NCBI GenBank assembly: GCA_031370485.1
Contig: JANMQK010000312.1
Location: 1-23,471 of the forward strand
Length of the DNA: 23,471 nt
DNA from: JANMQK01 sp031370485
Lineage (GTDB): Bacteria; Acidobacteriota; Polarisedimenticolia; Gp22-AA2
Direction: 5' to 3'
The notes beneath the pieces are model-generated. The model was not told the origin of the DNA and made no database searches. It saw only the letters and a program-made list of their open reading frames with translations. Numbering within the stretch: position 1 is the stretch's first letter; each line of letters opens with the position of its first letter. Positions 17,405 through 23,471 of the stretch are shown piece by piece. A program made the translations under genes and the position numbers.

Positions 17405-18466
17405 TTAGGCGCTTTCGCGGATCCTTCGCCGGACGGCCTCGCCGACCTCGTGGGTGCCCAGCGCCCCGCCGAGATCCCGGGTCGTTTCCTTCGCCTGCAC
17501 GCAGGCGACGACCGCCGCCTCGAGGACCCGCGCTTCTTCCAGAAGACCCGACTCCTGCAGCATCATCACCGCGCTGAGCATCGCGCCCATCGGGTTGGCC
17601 ACGTTCCTGCCCGCGTGCTTGGGGGCCGATCCGTGCACCGGCTCGAAGAGCCCGACCCGTCCGGGGTGCAGGTTGGCCGAGGCGGCGAGCCCGAGCCCTC
17701 CCTGGATCTGCGCGGAGAGATCGCTGAGGATGTCCCCGAACATGTTGCACGTCACGATGACCTGGTACGGCGACGGGTCCTTGATGAGCTGCATGGCCAG
17801 GGCGTCCACGTACATGTGGGACGCCTCGATCTCCGGATACTCCCCGGCCATCTCCCAAAACGTCCTTTGCCAGATATCGTGTCCGAAGGTGAGGGCATTA
17901 CTCTTGTCCGACATCAGCACCTTCCGCAGCTTCCGGGCCCGCGCGTACTCGAACGCGTGCCGGCAGATCCTCTCGACCCCCTTGCGCGTGTTGATGTCCT
18001 GCTGGATCGCCACCTCGTCGGCCGTGCCCTTTTTGAAAAAGCCTCCCATGCCGGCGTAGAGCCCTTCCGTGTTCTCGCGGAAGATGACGTAGTCGACGTC
18101 CTTGGGCGTGCGTCCCTTCAGCGGGCACAGACGCTCGTGGAGGAGGCGCACAGGCCGCTGGTTCACGTAGAGATCGAGGCGGAACCTAAGGCCGAGGAGA
18201 ATGTCGGCGGCGTGGCGGTTGTCCGGCACGCGGGGATCGCCCAGAGCGCCCAGGAGTATCGCGTCAAACTGGCGGAGCGCTTCGAAGGCGTGGTCAGGAA
18301 GGGTCTCCCCCGTCCGGAGAAAGTGATCCGCGCCATAGGGCATCGGTTCGAGATCGAGGGGCGACCCCATCACCGACGCCACCTCGCGGAGCGCCGCGAC
18401 CGTCTCGCTCGTCACTTCGATACCGATCCCGTCCCCTGGAATCACCGCGACGCGAAGCGTCTTCAT
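17405..18466 (-). CDS. Isopropylmalate/isocitrate-type beta-decarboxylating dehydrogenase
   Basis: NAD(P)-dependent beta-decarboxylating dehydrogenase of the LeuB/IDH family, 353 residues, cytoplasmic. Visible are IPGDGIG (9-15), substrate-binding arginines R94, R104 and R130, Tyr137, Lys188, and metal ligands D221, D245 and D249 in the signature NMFGDILSDL; HGSAP (278-282) is the cofactor loop. The REN-TEG sequence at 130-135 is more like isocitrate, homoisocitrate or tartrate dehydrogenases than classical LeuB (REL-TGG), while overall it resembles actinobacterial-type LeuB in my memory. The substrate is therefore open, and no other leucine genes are nearby. The start at ATG 18466 has an ideal GGAGG 5 bases upstream, formed by the last codons of the preceding gene. 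The stop TAA is one base from the convergent gene's stop. Confidence 0.9.
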   Translation of the reverse strand: MKTLRVAVIPGDGIGIEVTSETVAALREVASVMGSPLDLEPMPYGADHFLRTGETLPDHAFEALRQFDAILLGALGDPRVPDNRHAADILLGLRFRLDLYVNQRPVRLLHERLCPLKGRTPKDVDYVIFRENTEGLYAGMGGFFKKGTADEVAIQQDINTRKGVERICRHAFEYARARKLRKVLMSDKSNALTFGHDIWQRTFWEMAGEYPEIEASHMYVDALAMQLIKDPSPYQVIVTCNMFGDILSDLSAQIQGGLGLAASANLHPGRVGLFEPVHGSAPKHAGRNVANPMGAMLSAVMMLQESGLLEEARVLEAAVVACVQAKETTRDLGGALGTHEVGEAVRRRIRESA

Positions 18467-18468
18467 GG

Positions 18469-18744
18469 TTACCTCCCCGGATTGAGCGCCTGCCGGAAAG
18501 CGGCGTTGACCTCGGCGTCGGTGGCCCGGGCCCCGAGGGTCCCGCCCCCGGGCAGTTCGAGGACCGGAACCTCGCTGCCATAGCGCGCCATGAGGTCCGG
18601 GTCGCTGCTGATGTCCTTCACGCGGAGCGGTATTCCGGCGCGTCTCGCGGCGCGCGCGGCGATTCGCCTCAGCGCGAAACAAAGCGGGCAGTCGGGCCGT
18701 GAGTACAGGACCGCCTCCGGGCAAGGCGCCTCCGTCCGGCTCAT
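18469..18744 (-). CDS. Glutaredoxin-like thiol-disulfide protein
   Basis: Small (91 residues) thioredoxin-fold protein of the glutaredoxin-like (DUF836-type) group. A beta strand AVLYSRPDCPLC carries the redox pair C19/C22 (CPLC), followed by a basic helix and then the conserved VPVLEL with the cis-proline expected opposite the active site. It has no signal peptide, so it is probably cytoplasmic. ATG 18744 overlaps the VanZ-like gene's stop as ATGA, which decides the start over an in-frame upstream extension to 18777. It ends 2 bases before the dehydrogenase start and supplies its Shine-Dalgarno. The natural partner is unknown. Confidence 0.85.
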   Translation of the reverse strand: MSRTEAPCPEAVLYSRPDCPLCFALRRIAARAARRAGIPLRVKDISSDPDLMARYGSEVPVLELPGGGTLGARATDAEVNAAFRQALNPGR

Positions 18745-19133
18745 GCGGCGTCCGCCCGGTAAAGAAGGCGGCGCCACCCGAGAAGCGCGAGCAGGCCGAG
18801 GGCCGCGCCGGTCGCATCGCTCAGAACGTCGCGGTAGTCGGCGAATCGATCCGGCACGTACATCTGGTGGAGCTCGTCGCTGATCGCATAGGCGACGCAG
18901 AGCGCGAAGGCGAGGGCCAGGATTTTCGTCGGCACCGGGTTGAGGAGTCCGTCGTTCAGCGCCCGCGACACCAGCACGGCGAGCCCGAAGTATTCGACGC
19001 CGTGCTCGAGATAGTCGGGATAGACGGACGCCCAGGGGATGCTCGTCAGGCTCGAGAAGTAGTAGATGCCGTACCCGTACAGCACGAGGGGGCCCCAGAT
19101 CCAGGCCTTGCGCAGGATGAAGGGCAGGGTCAT
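18741..19133 (-). CDS. VanZ-like membrane protein
   Basis: Integral membrane protein of 130 residues with about four hydrophobic segments (about 12-28, 47-60, 69-84, 107-122). It shows the VanZ family pattern: an acidic/His segment EHGVEYFGLA (43-52), SDELHQMYVPDR (85-96) and RDVLSDATGAALG (101-113). The VanZ founder confers low-level teicoplanin resistance, but most homologues are uncharacterised, so resistance should not be assumed. The ATG overlaps the stop of the preceding 59-residue gene by one base (TGATG), and the stop overlaps the glutaredoxin-like gene by 4 bases. Confidence 0.88.
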   Translation of the reverse strand: MTLPFILRKAWIWGPLVLYGYGIYYFSSLTSIPWASVYPDYLEHGVEYFGLAVLVSRALNDGLLNPVPTKILALAFALCVAYAISDELHQMYVPDRFADYRDVLSDATGAALGLLALLGWRRLLYRADAA

Positions 19134-19312
19134 CAGCGAAGCGGGAAGGGATACATCACGTAGGCGATGATGAGGGAGACCACGATCATCGAACCGCCCA
19201 GGATGACAATCACCTTGATCCGATCGCGCGCCCCGCTCTGCGTCAGGAAAGCGAAGAACACCGCCACCAGGAGGGAGAAGACGGCCATGTTGAGGAAATG
19301 GCTGCGTATCAT
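19133..19312 (-). CDS. Small two-helix membrane protein, 59 residues
   Basis: I do not recognise a family. Translation from ATG 19312 gives 59 residues ending in PFPLR and TGA at 19135-19133. Two hydrophobic helices are clear: about 8-22 (NMAVFSLLVAVFFAF) and about 33-54 (KVIVILGGSMIVVVSL-like), separated by a short polar, basic loop with GARDR. That the frame is real is supported by its exact fit: it starts one base after the stop of the upstream gene (TGAcATG) and its stop shares a base with the VanZ ATG. There is no clear Shine-Dalgarno, so translation would be coupled. Both helices sit beside other membrane-protein genes. Confidence 0.78.
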   Translation of the reverse strand: MIRSHFLNMAVFSLLVAVFFAFLTQSGARDRIKVIVILGGSMIVVSLIIAYVMYPFPLR

Positions 19313-19313
19313 G

Positions 19314-19802
19314 TCAGGCGGGCGCCCTGTCCTTGCGGCCGGTGGCGATGTCGAACGCGTCCAGTATCAGGAGGATGTTCATGAGTCCCGCCGTGAGCAG
19401 GAAGGTGTTCCCGTACTCGTAGGTCGGGCTTTTCACCCGGTCGCGGAGCAGGCGGGTCAATTCCTGCTGGCGCGGGCTGGACTCGTCCCCGGGGAGACGG
19501 TAGGCCATCTCGTGGAACGTCAGTTGCCGGCTCACGAGGTCCAGGGGGCCCATCGCGAGGTTGTCGAAGGTGGCCAGATAACTCAGTGGCTGCCGCGGGT
19601 CGATGAGTGAGGCGGCCCCGTCCGAGCCGATGCCGAGCACGAACGCGGTCGCCACGACGCAGAAGAACACGACCGCGCGTTTCCGCTTGCCGAGGTAGAA
19701 ATGCCCCAGCCCCGGGAGAAGCCAGGCGAGCAGGCAGGGAACAACAAAGCGGCCGCTGTTTTCCGCGGCCGGGGCCGGATCCACGACGGGGACGTCGGGC
19801 AC
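19314..19802 (-). CDS. TM2/DUF6677-like membrane protein
   Basis: A 162-residue membrane protein of unknown function. The N-terminal part has the TM2-like pattern LLAWLLPGLGHFYLGKRKRA (25-43; Pro-Gly-x-Gly-His-x-Tyr-x-Gly) spanning two helices (about 18-35 and 42-57). A polar middle of about 75 residues follows, then a third helix (about 132-149). I recall this layout as DUF6677, but could not check it. The start is GTG 19802, four bases after rplI, with AAGGAG 7 bases upstream formed by the last Lys-Glu codons of rplI. This links its expression to the ribosomal protein operon. Confidence 0.8.
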   Translation of the reverse strand: MPDVPVVDPAPAAENSGRFVVPCLLAWLLPGLGHFYLGKRKRAVVFFCVVATAFVLGIGSDGAASLIDPRQPLSYLATFDNLAMGPLDLVSRQLTFHEMAYRLPGDESSPRQQELTRLLRDRVKSPTYEYGNTFLLTAGLMNILLILDAFDIATGRKDRAPA

Positions 19803-19806
19803 CCTT

Positions 19807-20250
19807 CTACTCCTTGACCACCCAGACCTTCACCTCCACCGTCACCTCGGCATGGAGGCGAATCGGCACGGTGTAGATCCCGAGCGACTTGATGGGTTCG
19901 TCGAGCTGGATCCGCCGCTTGTCGATCACAATCTTCTCCTTCTCGAGGCACTCCGCGATGTCGGCGGATGTGACGCTGCCATAGAGCACCTCGCTCTCCC
20001 CGACCTTGCGCACGATGGTGCACGAGATCCCGGAGAGACGCGCGGCCTGTGCCAGGGCCTCTTCTTTCTCCTTGGCCTGGTGCACGTGATAACGCCGGCG
20101 ATCCCGCTCGATGGTCTTGAGGTTCCCGGGGGTGGCCAGCAGGGCCTTGCCCTTGGGGAGGAGGAAATTGCGGGCGTAGCCGTCGGCCACCGTGACCACC
20201 TGTCCGCGGCGCCCGAGGCTGTCGATGTCTTCCCTCAGAACGATGTCCAT
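19807..20250 (-). CDS. rplI: 50S ribosomal protein L9 (bL9)
   Basis: Component of the large subunit near the L1 stalk, helping to keep reading frame. The 147 residues have the typical two-domain form: the N-terminal rRNA-binding domain (MDIVLREDIDSLGRRGQ, then VADGYARNFLLPKGKA), a long connecting helix rich in Lys/Glu (about 44-70) and the C-terminal domain (about 75-147). ATG 20250 has GGGAG 6 bases upstream. It follows rpsR by 27 bases, as usual in rpsF-rpsR-rplI operons. Confidence 0.98.
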   Translation of the reverse strand: MDIVLREDIDSLGRRGQVVTVADGYARNFLLPKGKALLATPGNLKTIERDRRRYHVHQAKEKEEALAQAARLSGISCTIVRKVGESEVLYGSVTSADIAECLEKEKIVIDKRRIQLDEPIKSLGIYTVPIRLHAEVTVEVKVWVVKE

Positions 20251-20277
20251 GAATGGCTCCCGTCGATGGCGCTGGCC

Positions 20278-20559
20278 TCAGTCGGACGTGAACGGCAAAA
20301 GCGCCAGAGTGCGGGCGCGCTTGATAGCCTGCATCAGCTTGCGCTGGTGCTTCGAGCAGGTGCCCGAGATCCGGCGCGGAAAGATCTTCGACCGCTCGGG
20401 CGTGAATCCCTGGAGCAGCCGGATGTCCTTGTAGTCGATAAAGGCTATCTTCTCATCGCAGAACTTGCAGAACTTCTTCTTGCGGAACAGGAATTTCTTC
20501 TTGAACTGCCGCTTCTTGTCCCCGCCCCGTCCCCTTCCTGCCGGTGCCTGCCTTCTCAT
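20278..20559 (-). CDS. rpsR: 30S ribosomal protein S18 (bS18), zinc-ribbon form
   Basis: Small-subunit protein that pairs with S6 on the platform. The 93 residues include a long Lys/Arg-rich N-terminal extension, then KFCKFCDEKIAFIDYKD and GTCSKHQRKL. C31, C34, C68 and H71 form a complete CxxC...CxxH zinc site, so this is the zinc-binding version of S18. ATG 20559 has GGGAG 8 bases upstream. No ssb gene lies between rpsF and rpsR, unlike in many Bacillota. Confidence 0.98.
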   Translation of the reverse strand: MRRQAPAGRGRGGDKKRQFKKKFLFRKKKFCKFCDEKIAFIDYKDIRLLQGFTPERSKIFPRRISGTCSKHQRKLMQAIKRARTLALLPFTSD

Positions 20560-20590
20560 ACCGATGTCTCCCGTTCTATGTCCATGGGCT

Positions 20591-20962
20591 TCAGATCGTC
20601 GCCGGCGGTTCCGCCGGGATGTCCTCGCGGTCCGTCGCCCGCGGCTTCATCATCGGCGAAGGCCCGATCTGCGACTCGTCCTCCACGCGCACGGTGAGAT
20701 GGCGCAGGATCCGGTCGTTCATCCGGTAGCGTCGCTCCAGTTCCTTGACGTGCTGCGGAGCGCATTCGAGGGTCATCAGGACGTAGATCCCCTCGTCATG
20801 ACGCTGGATGGCATAGGCGAGGCGCCGCTTGCCCCAACGCTCGACCTTCAGGACCTTGCCACCGGCCGACACGGTGATTTGATCGTAGGACTTTATCATC
20901 TCCTCGAGGTCGTCCTCGGGAAGATTCGGCTCGGTCACGAATATGCTCTCGTACTTTAGCAT
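20591..20962 (-). CDS. rpsF: 30S ribosomal protein S6 (bS6)
   Basis: Small-subunit platform protein, partner of S18. The product has 123 residues. The start is ATG 20962 (MLKYESIFVTEPNL), preceded by AAGGA 9 bases upstream; the longer frame to 21082 overlaps pth and is not S6-like. Landmarks are KVERWGKRRLAYAI, EGIYVLMTLE and RRYRMNDRILRHLTVR. An acidic/Pro tail of about 25 residues follows the fold. It begins 20 bases after the pth stop; from memory ychF often sits in that place in related genomes. Confidence 0.97.
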   Translation of the reverse strand: MLKYESIFVTEPNLPEDDLEEMIKSYDQITVSAGGKVLKVERWGKRRLAYAIQRHDEGIYVLMTLECAPQHVKELERRYRMNDRILRHLTVRVEDESQIGPSPMMKPRATDREDIPAEPPATI

Positions 20963-20982
20963 CCCTGGGTTTCCTTTCCGGC

Positions 20983-21582
20983 TTACGTCGCGCCGTCGGT
21001 CCCCGGACCGCCGGTGACCTGGCGCGCGTTGAAACGGTTCATGGCGCTCTGAACGCTCTCCCCGGCGGCCATCTCGGCGCAATCCGCCGCCTGGCTGACA
21101 ATCCCCCGCACCGCGTCGCGGTCGCCCTTTGGAAACGGCGCGAGGACGAAATCCGCGTGGTCCACCCCCGGCCGAACCGGTCCCACGCCTATCCGGAGAC
21201 GCGAAAAGCCGGTTGTTCCAAGCGCCGCGGCGATCGAGCGCAGCCCGTTGTGGCCGCCGTGGGTACCCCGCTCCCGCAGACGAATGACCCCGAGATCAAG
21301 ATAGATATCATCGCAGATCACGATGAGGTCATCCGGAAGCGCCTCCTCCTGCCGCATCAACGCCGAGACCGCCTCGCCGCTGTGGTTCATGTACGTCTGG
21401 GGACGCGCCAGAAGGACCGCTACCGAACCGAGCCTGACCCGGGACACCCGCGATCGGGACCGGGTCTGCTCCCGGTGCTCCCCGTGTCGCCTCCGGATCT
21501 CGTCGACCACCAGGAACCCCACGTTGTGCCTGGTGTCCGCGTACTCGGTTCCGGGATTCCCGAGGCCCACGAGAAGTTTCAC
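20983..21582 (-). CDS. pth: Peptidyl-tRNA hydrolase
   Basis: Releases peptides from tRNAs that have dropped off ribosomes. The 199 residues have all active-site positions: GLGNPG (6-11, with N9), the catalytic His19 in TRHNVGF, YMN (N66), CDD (D91/D92) and GGHNGLRS (N112). The start is GTG 21582, 21 bases after the L25 stop, with only a weak ribosome-binding site; no upstream ATG keeps the conserved N-terminus. Neighbours prs, L25 and pth form a commonly conserved trio. Confidence 0.97.
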   Translation of the reverse strand: MKLLVGLGNPGTEYADTRHNVGFLVVDEIRRRHGEHREQTRSRSRVSRVRLGSVAVLLARPQTYMNHSGEAVSALMRQEEALPDDLIVICDDIYLDLGVIRLRERGTHGGHNGLRSIAAALGTTGFSRLRIGVGPVRPGVDHADFVLAPFPKGDRDAVRGIVSQAADCAEMAAGESVQSAMNRFNARQVTGGPGTDGAT

Positions 21583-21603
21583 GCGTGGCGTCCGGCCGGC
21601 GTC

Positions 21604-22338
21604 CTACTTCTTGCCCTCGGGTTTCTTTGCCTCCTTCTTCTTCGCGTCGTCCTTCTTCGAGTCCTCGCCGCCCTCCGTCTCGGCGCCCTCCGCGGCCACC
21701 TTGCCCTTCTTGATGACCTCAGGCTCCGCGGGCGCAGCCGCGGCCGCATCGGCCGCCGCCACCGGCGCCTCTTCCTTCGCCGGCGGGCTGATAACGACGA
21801 GGATCTGCTCCGGTTCGCTCAGGATGCGGTAGCGGTCGCTCTTGGGCAGGTCGGCGACGCCGAGGTGATCGCCAATCTTGAGGGGCGTGACGTCGATGAC
21901 GAGATGATCCGGGATATCGCCGGGCAGGCAGGAGACGCGGATCTCTCGCGTCACGTGCTCGAGAATCCCGCCGTCCAGCTTGACGCCGGCGGCCTCTCCG
22001 GTGATCTGGATCGGCACATCCACCTCGATGACCTCGTCCATCTGAATCCGGACGAAGTCTGCGTGCAGGAGACGCCCCTTCAGGGGATCCACCTGGAAGT
22101 CCTTGATCATGACATGACGGCGCTGATCCTTCCCCGCGAGGCTCAACTGGAAAATCGTGTTGACCCCCGACTCCGAGCGGATGACCTCGAGGATCTTTTC
22201 AGGATTGACGGTAACCGGGACGGGGTCCTTGCGCGCGCCGTAAACGATGGCCGGTATCTCCCCCTGCCGCCGCAGCCGGCGGGAGTGGTTCTTCCCCATG
22301 CTCTCACGGGGCTTGACTTCGATGACGACATCTTTCAT
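21604..22338 (-). CDS. rplY: 50S ribosomal protein L25, general stress (Ctc/TL5) form
   Basis: Binds 5S rRNA. This is the long two-domain form: an L25 domain (about 1-95; KNHSRRLRRQGEIPAIVYG) and the beta-rich TL5/Ctc C-terminal domain (about 98-188). A low-complexity tail (about 190-244) follows, first Ala-rich, then Lys/Glu-rich, ending AKKPEGKK. The 244-residue length comes mainly from this tail. ATG 22338 has AAGGA 7 bases upstream. It lies 21 bases after prs. Confidence 0.96.
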   Translation of the reverse strand: MKDVVIEVKPRESMGKNHSRRLRRQGEIPAIVYGARKDPVPVTVNPEKILEVIRSESGVNTIFQLSLAGKDQRRHVMIKDFQVDPLKGRLLHADFVRIQMDEVIEVDVPIQITGEAAGVKLDGGILEHVTREIRVSCLPGDIPDHLVIDVTPLKIGDHLGVADLPKSDRYRILSEPEQILVVISPPAKEEAPVAAADAAAAAPAEPEVIKKGKVAAEGAETEGGEDSKKDDAKKKEAKKPEGKK

Positions 22339-22359
22339 GGACGCTTCCTTCTCTCTCGC

Positions 22360-23316
22360 TCAGATGAACAGGGAGCTGACCGACGAGTTGGTGTGGATCC
22401 TGCGGATCGCCTCGCCCAGAAGCGGGGCGACCGACAGGACGGTGATGCGCCCCGCCTTGGACTTCGACTCGTCCAGCGGGATGCTGTTGGTGATGATCAT
22501 CTTCGACAGCTCCATGGTCCGCACCCGCTCGATCGCCTGGCCCGAGAGCACAGCGTGGCTGAAGCACCCGTAGACCGCGCGTGCGCCCTTCTTGCCGAGC
22601 GCCTGGACGGTTCCCACCAGGGTGCCGGCCGTGTCGACGATGTCGTCCACGATAACGCAGGTGCGCCCCTCGACGTCTCCGATGACATGCATGACCTTTG
22701 GCTCGTTCTTCTCGCCCCGGCGCTTGTCGATGATCGCCAGCGGGGCATCCAGCCTCTTGGCGTACGCCCTCGCCCGCTCGACGCCCCCCGCGTCGGGGGA
22801 CACGATCACAGGGTTCTTGAGGTTCAACTTGACGACGTGCTCGATCAGCACGGGGGCCGCGAACAGGTGATCGACCGGGATGTCGAAGAAGCCCTGGATC
22901 GCGGGGGCGTGCAGGTCCATGGACAGGATCCGGTCGGCGCCGGCGGCGGTCAGGAGGTCCGCGACCAGCTTGGCCGAGATCGGCACGCGCGGTTTGTCCT
23001 TCCGGTCCTGCCGCGCATATCCGTAGTAGGGCAGGACCGCAGTGATCCGCGCGGCCGACGACCGTTTGCACGCGTCGAGGATGATCAGGAGTTCCATGAG
23101 GTTCTCATCGACCGGGGGGCAGGTCGGCTGAATCACGAAGACGTCCGCGCCCCGTATGTTCTCGAGGATCTGACAGTACGCCTCGCCGTCTGCGAAGCGC
23201 CGGGACTCGATGTTCCCGACGGGGATGCCGAGGTAACGGCAGATCTCGCGCGTGAGCGCCGGGTGGGCGCTCCCCGAGAAGACCGTCAGACCCCCGTCCA
23301 GGATTCTCGTGCTCAT
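22360..23316 (-). CDS. prs: Ribose-phosphate pyrophosphokinase (PRPP synthetase)
   Basis: Makes PRPP from ribose 5-phosphate and ATP for purine, pyrimidine, NAD, His and Trp synthesis. The class I enzyme has 318 residues, a standard length. Motifs are SRRFADGE (38-45), YYGYARQDRKD (97-107), the DLHAPAIQGFF loop (134-144), the catalytic-loop Lys/Arg around DKRRGEKNEP (197-206) and the PRPP loop VIVDDIVDTAGT (221-232). ATG 23316 has a weak ribosome-binding site. It lies 41 bases downstream of tRNA-Gln, so the two may share a transcript. Confidence 0.98.
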   Translation of the reverse strand: MSTRILDGGLTVFSGSAHPALTREICRYLGIPVGNIESRRFADGEAYCQILENIRGADVFVIQPTCPPVDENLMELLIILDACKRSSAARITAVLPYYGYARQDRKDKPRVPISAKLVADLLTAAGADRILSMDLHAPAIQGFFDIPVDHLFAAPVLIEHVVKLNLKNPVIVSPDAGGVERARAYAKRLDAPLAIIDKRRGEKNEPKVMHVIGDVEGRTCVIVDDIVDTAGTLVGTVQALGKKGARAVYGCFSHAVLSGQAIERVRTMELSKMIITNSIPLDESKSKAGRITVLSVAPLLGEAIRRIHTNSSVSSLFI

Positions 23317-23357
23317 ATCGTGTCGTCCAGCCCTTCCCCCGGTGCGTCGGCCGCGGG

Positions 23358-23428
23358 CTGGGGCGGGAGGATTCGAACCTCCGGTGCTGGATCCAAAGTC
23401 CAGTGTCTTACCGCTTGACGACGCCCCA
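23358..23428 (-). tRNA. tRNA-Gln (anticodon TTG)
   Basis: A full cloverleaf reads on the minus strand: acceptor TGGGGCG paired with CGCCCCA plus discriminator G, D arm GTC/GAC with AGCGGTAA, anticodon arm CTGGA-CTTTGGA-TCCAG with anticodon TTG, a 4-base variable loop, and T arm GGAGG-TTCGAAT-CCTCC. All stems are fully paired. CCA is not encoded (CCC follows). A tRNA-Gln just upstream of prs is familiar from ispE-tRNA-prs arrangements. Confidence 0.96.
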
Positions 23429-23431
23429 ACT

Positions 23432-23463
23432 GGCGGGTCTCCCGCCGGGGCTGGTTACCCCGG
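23432..23463. repeat. Two adjacent perfect inverted repeats upstream of tRNA-Gln
   Basis: GGCGGG-TCT-CCCGCC (23432-23446) and CCGGGG-7 bases-CCCCGG (23445-23463) share two bases, so only one could fold at a time. Neither is followed by a T-run on either strand within the window. They could be part of a terminator of an upstream gene or of the tRNA leader; there is nothing else I can assign in the last 43 bases. Confidence 0.35.
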
Positions 23464-23471
23464 GATCCGGT

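Noticed and set aside
18741..19133. Glycopeptide resistance gene (vanZ)
   Set aside because: The VanZ-like fold is widespread in non-resistant bacteria and there is no vanHAX context; I call it only VanZ-like.
21157..23418. 753-codon plus-strand frame spanning pth, L25, prs and the tRNA
   Set aside because: It crosses three well-supported genes and runs into the tRNA, so it cannot be a real gene.

Overview
The window is a GC-rich (by eye) stretch of ordinary bacterial chromosome. It is packed with housekeeping genes, almost all on the minus strand and often overlapping by a few bases. I recognise no prophage, insertion sequence, CRISPR array, toxin module or other accessory island. From memory, the order tRNA-Gln, prs, rplY(ctc)-type L25, pth and the order recO, glyQ, glyS, ppdK resemble Desulfobacterota (Geobacter-like) and Acidobacteriota chromosomes. 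Together with an intramembrane-HD PgpH homologue and a small TM2/DUF6677-like membrane protein, this suggests an acidobacterial or deltaproteobacterial-type Gram-negative. No 16S is present, so this is inference.

Layout, in the direction of transcription (right to left). Region A, 23428-17405: tRNA-Gln(UUG), prs, L25, pth, rpsF, rpsR, rplI, then an accessory tail of a TM2-like protein, a 59-residue two-helix protein, a VanZ-like protein, a glutaredoxin-like protein and an isopropylmalate/isocitrate-type dehydrogenase. Gaps are at most about 40 bases, and several junctions are start/stop overlaps or have the Shine-Dalgarno inside the preceding gene, so this looks like one transcription unit. 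Region B, 16029-17403: a single plus-strand gene for an exported PQQ-type beta-propeller, divergent from hisS and convergent with the dehydrogenase (one base between the two stop codons). Region C, 16028-12971: hisS and aspS, overlapping. Region D, 12922-8014: a good sigma-70-like promoter, then phoH(ybeZ), pgpH, ybeY and era, all overlapping or within 4 bases. Region E, 7963-1: mgtE, recO, glyQ, glyS and ppdK, the last cut by the window edge.

Functional themes are translation (three aminoacyl-tRNA synthetases, four ribosomal proteins, Pth, tRNA-Gln), ribosome maturation (YbeY, Era and the PhoH/YbeZ partner), a probable cyclic-di-AMP phosphodiesterase, PRPP synthesis, Mg2+ uptake, recombination repair and pyruvate/PEP interconversion. 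The points most worth a second look are the translationally coupled membrane/thiol/dehydrogenase tail after rplI with its tiny membrane protein, the phoH leader hairpin over the ribosome-binding site, the histidine in AspRS that suggests relaxed tRNA-Asp/Asn recognition, and the uncertain substrate of the dehydrogenase. I did not find a clearly new biological system.
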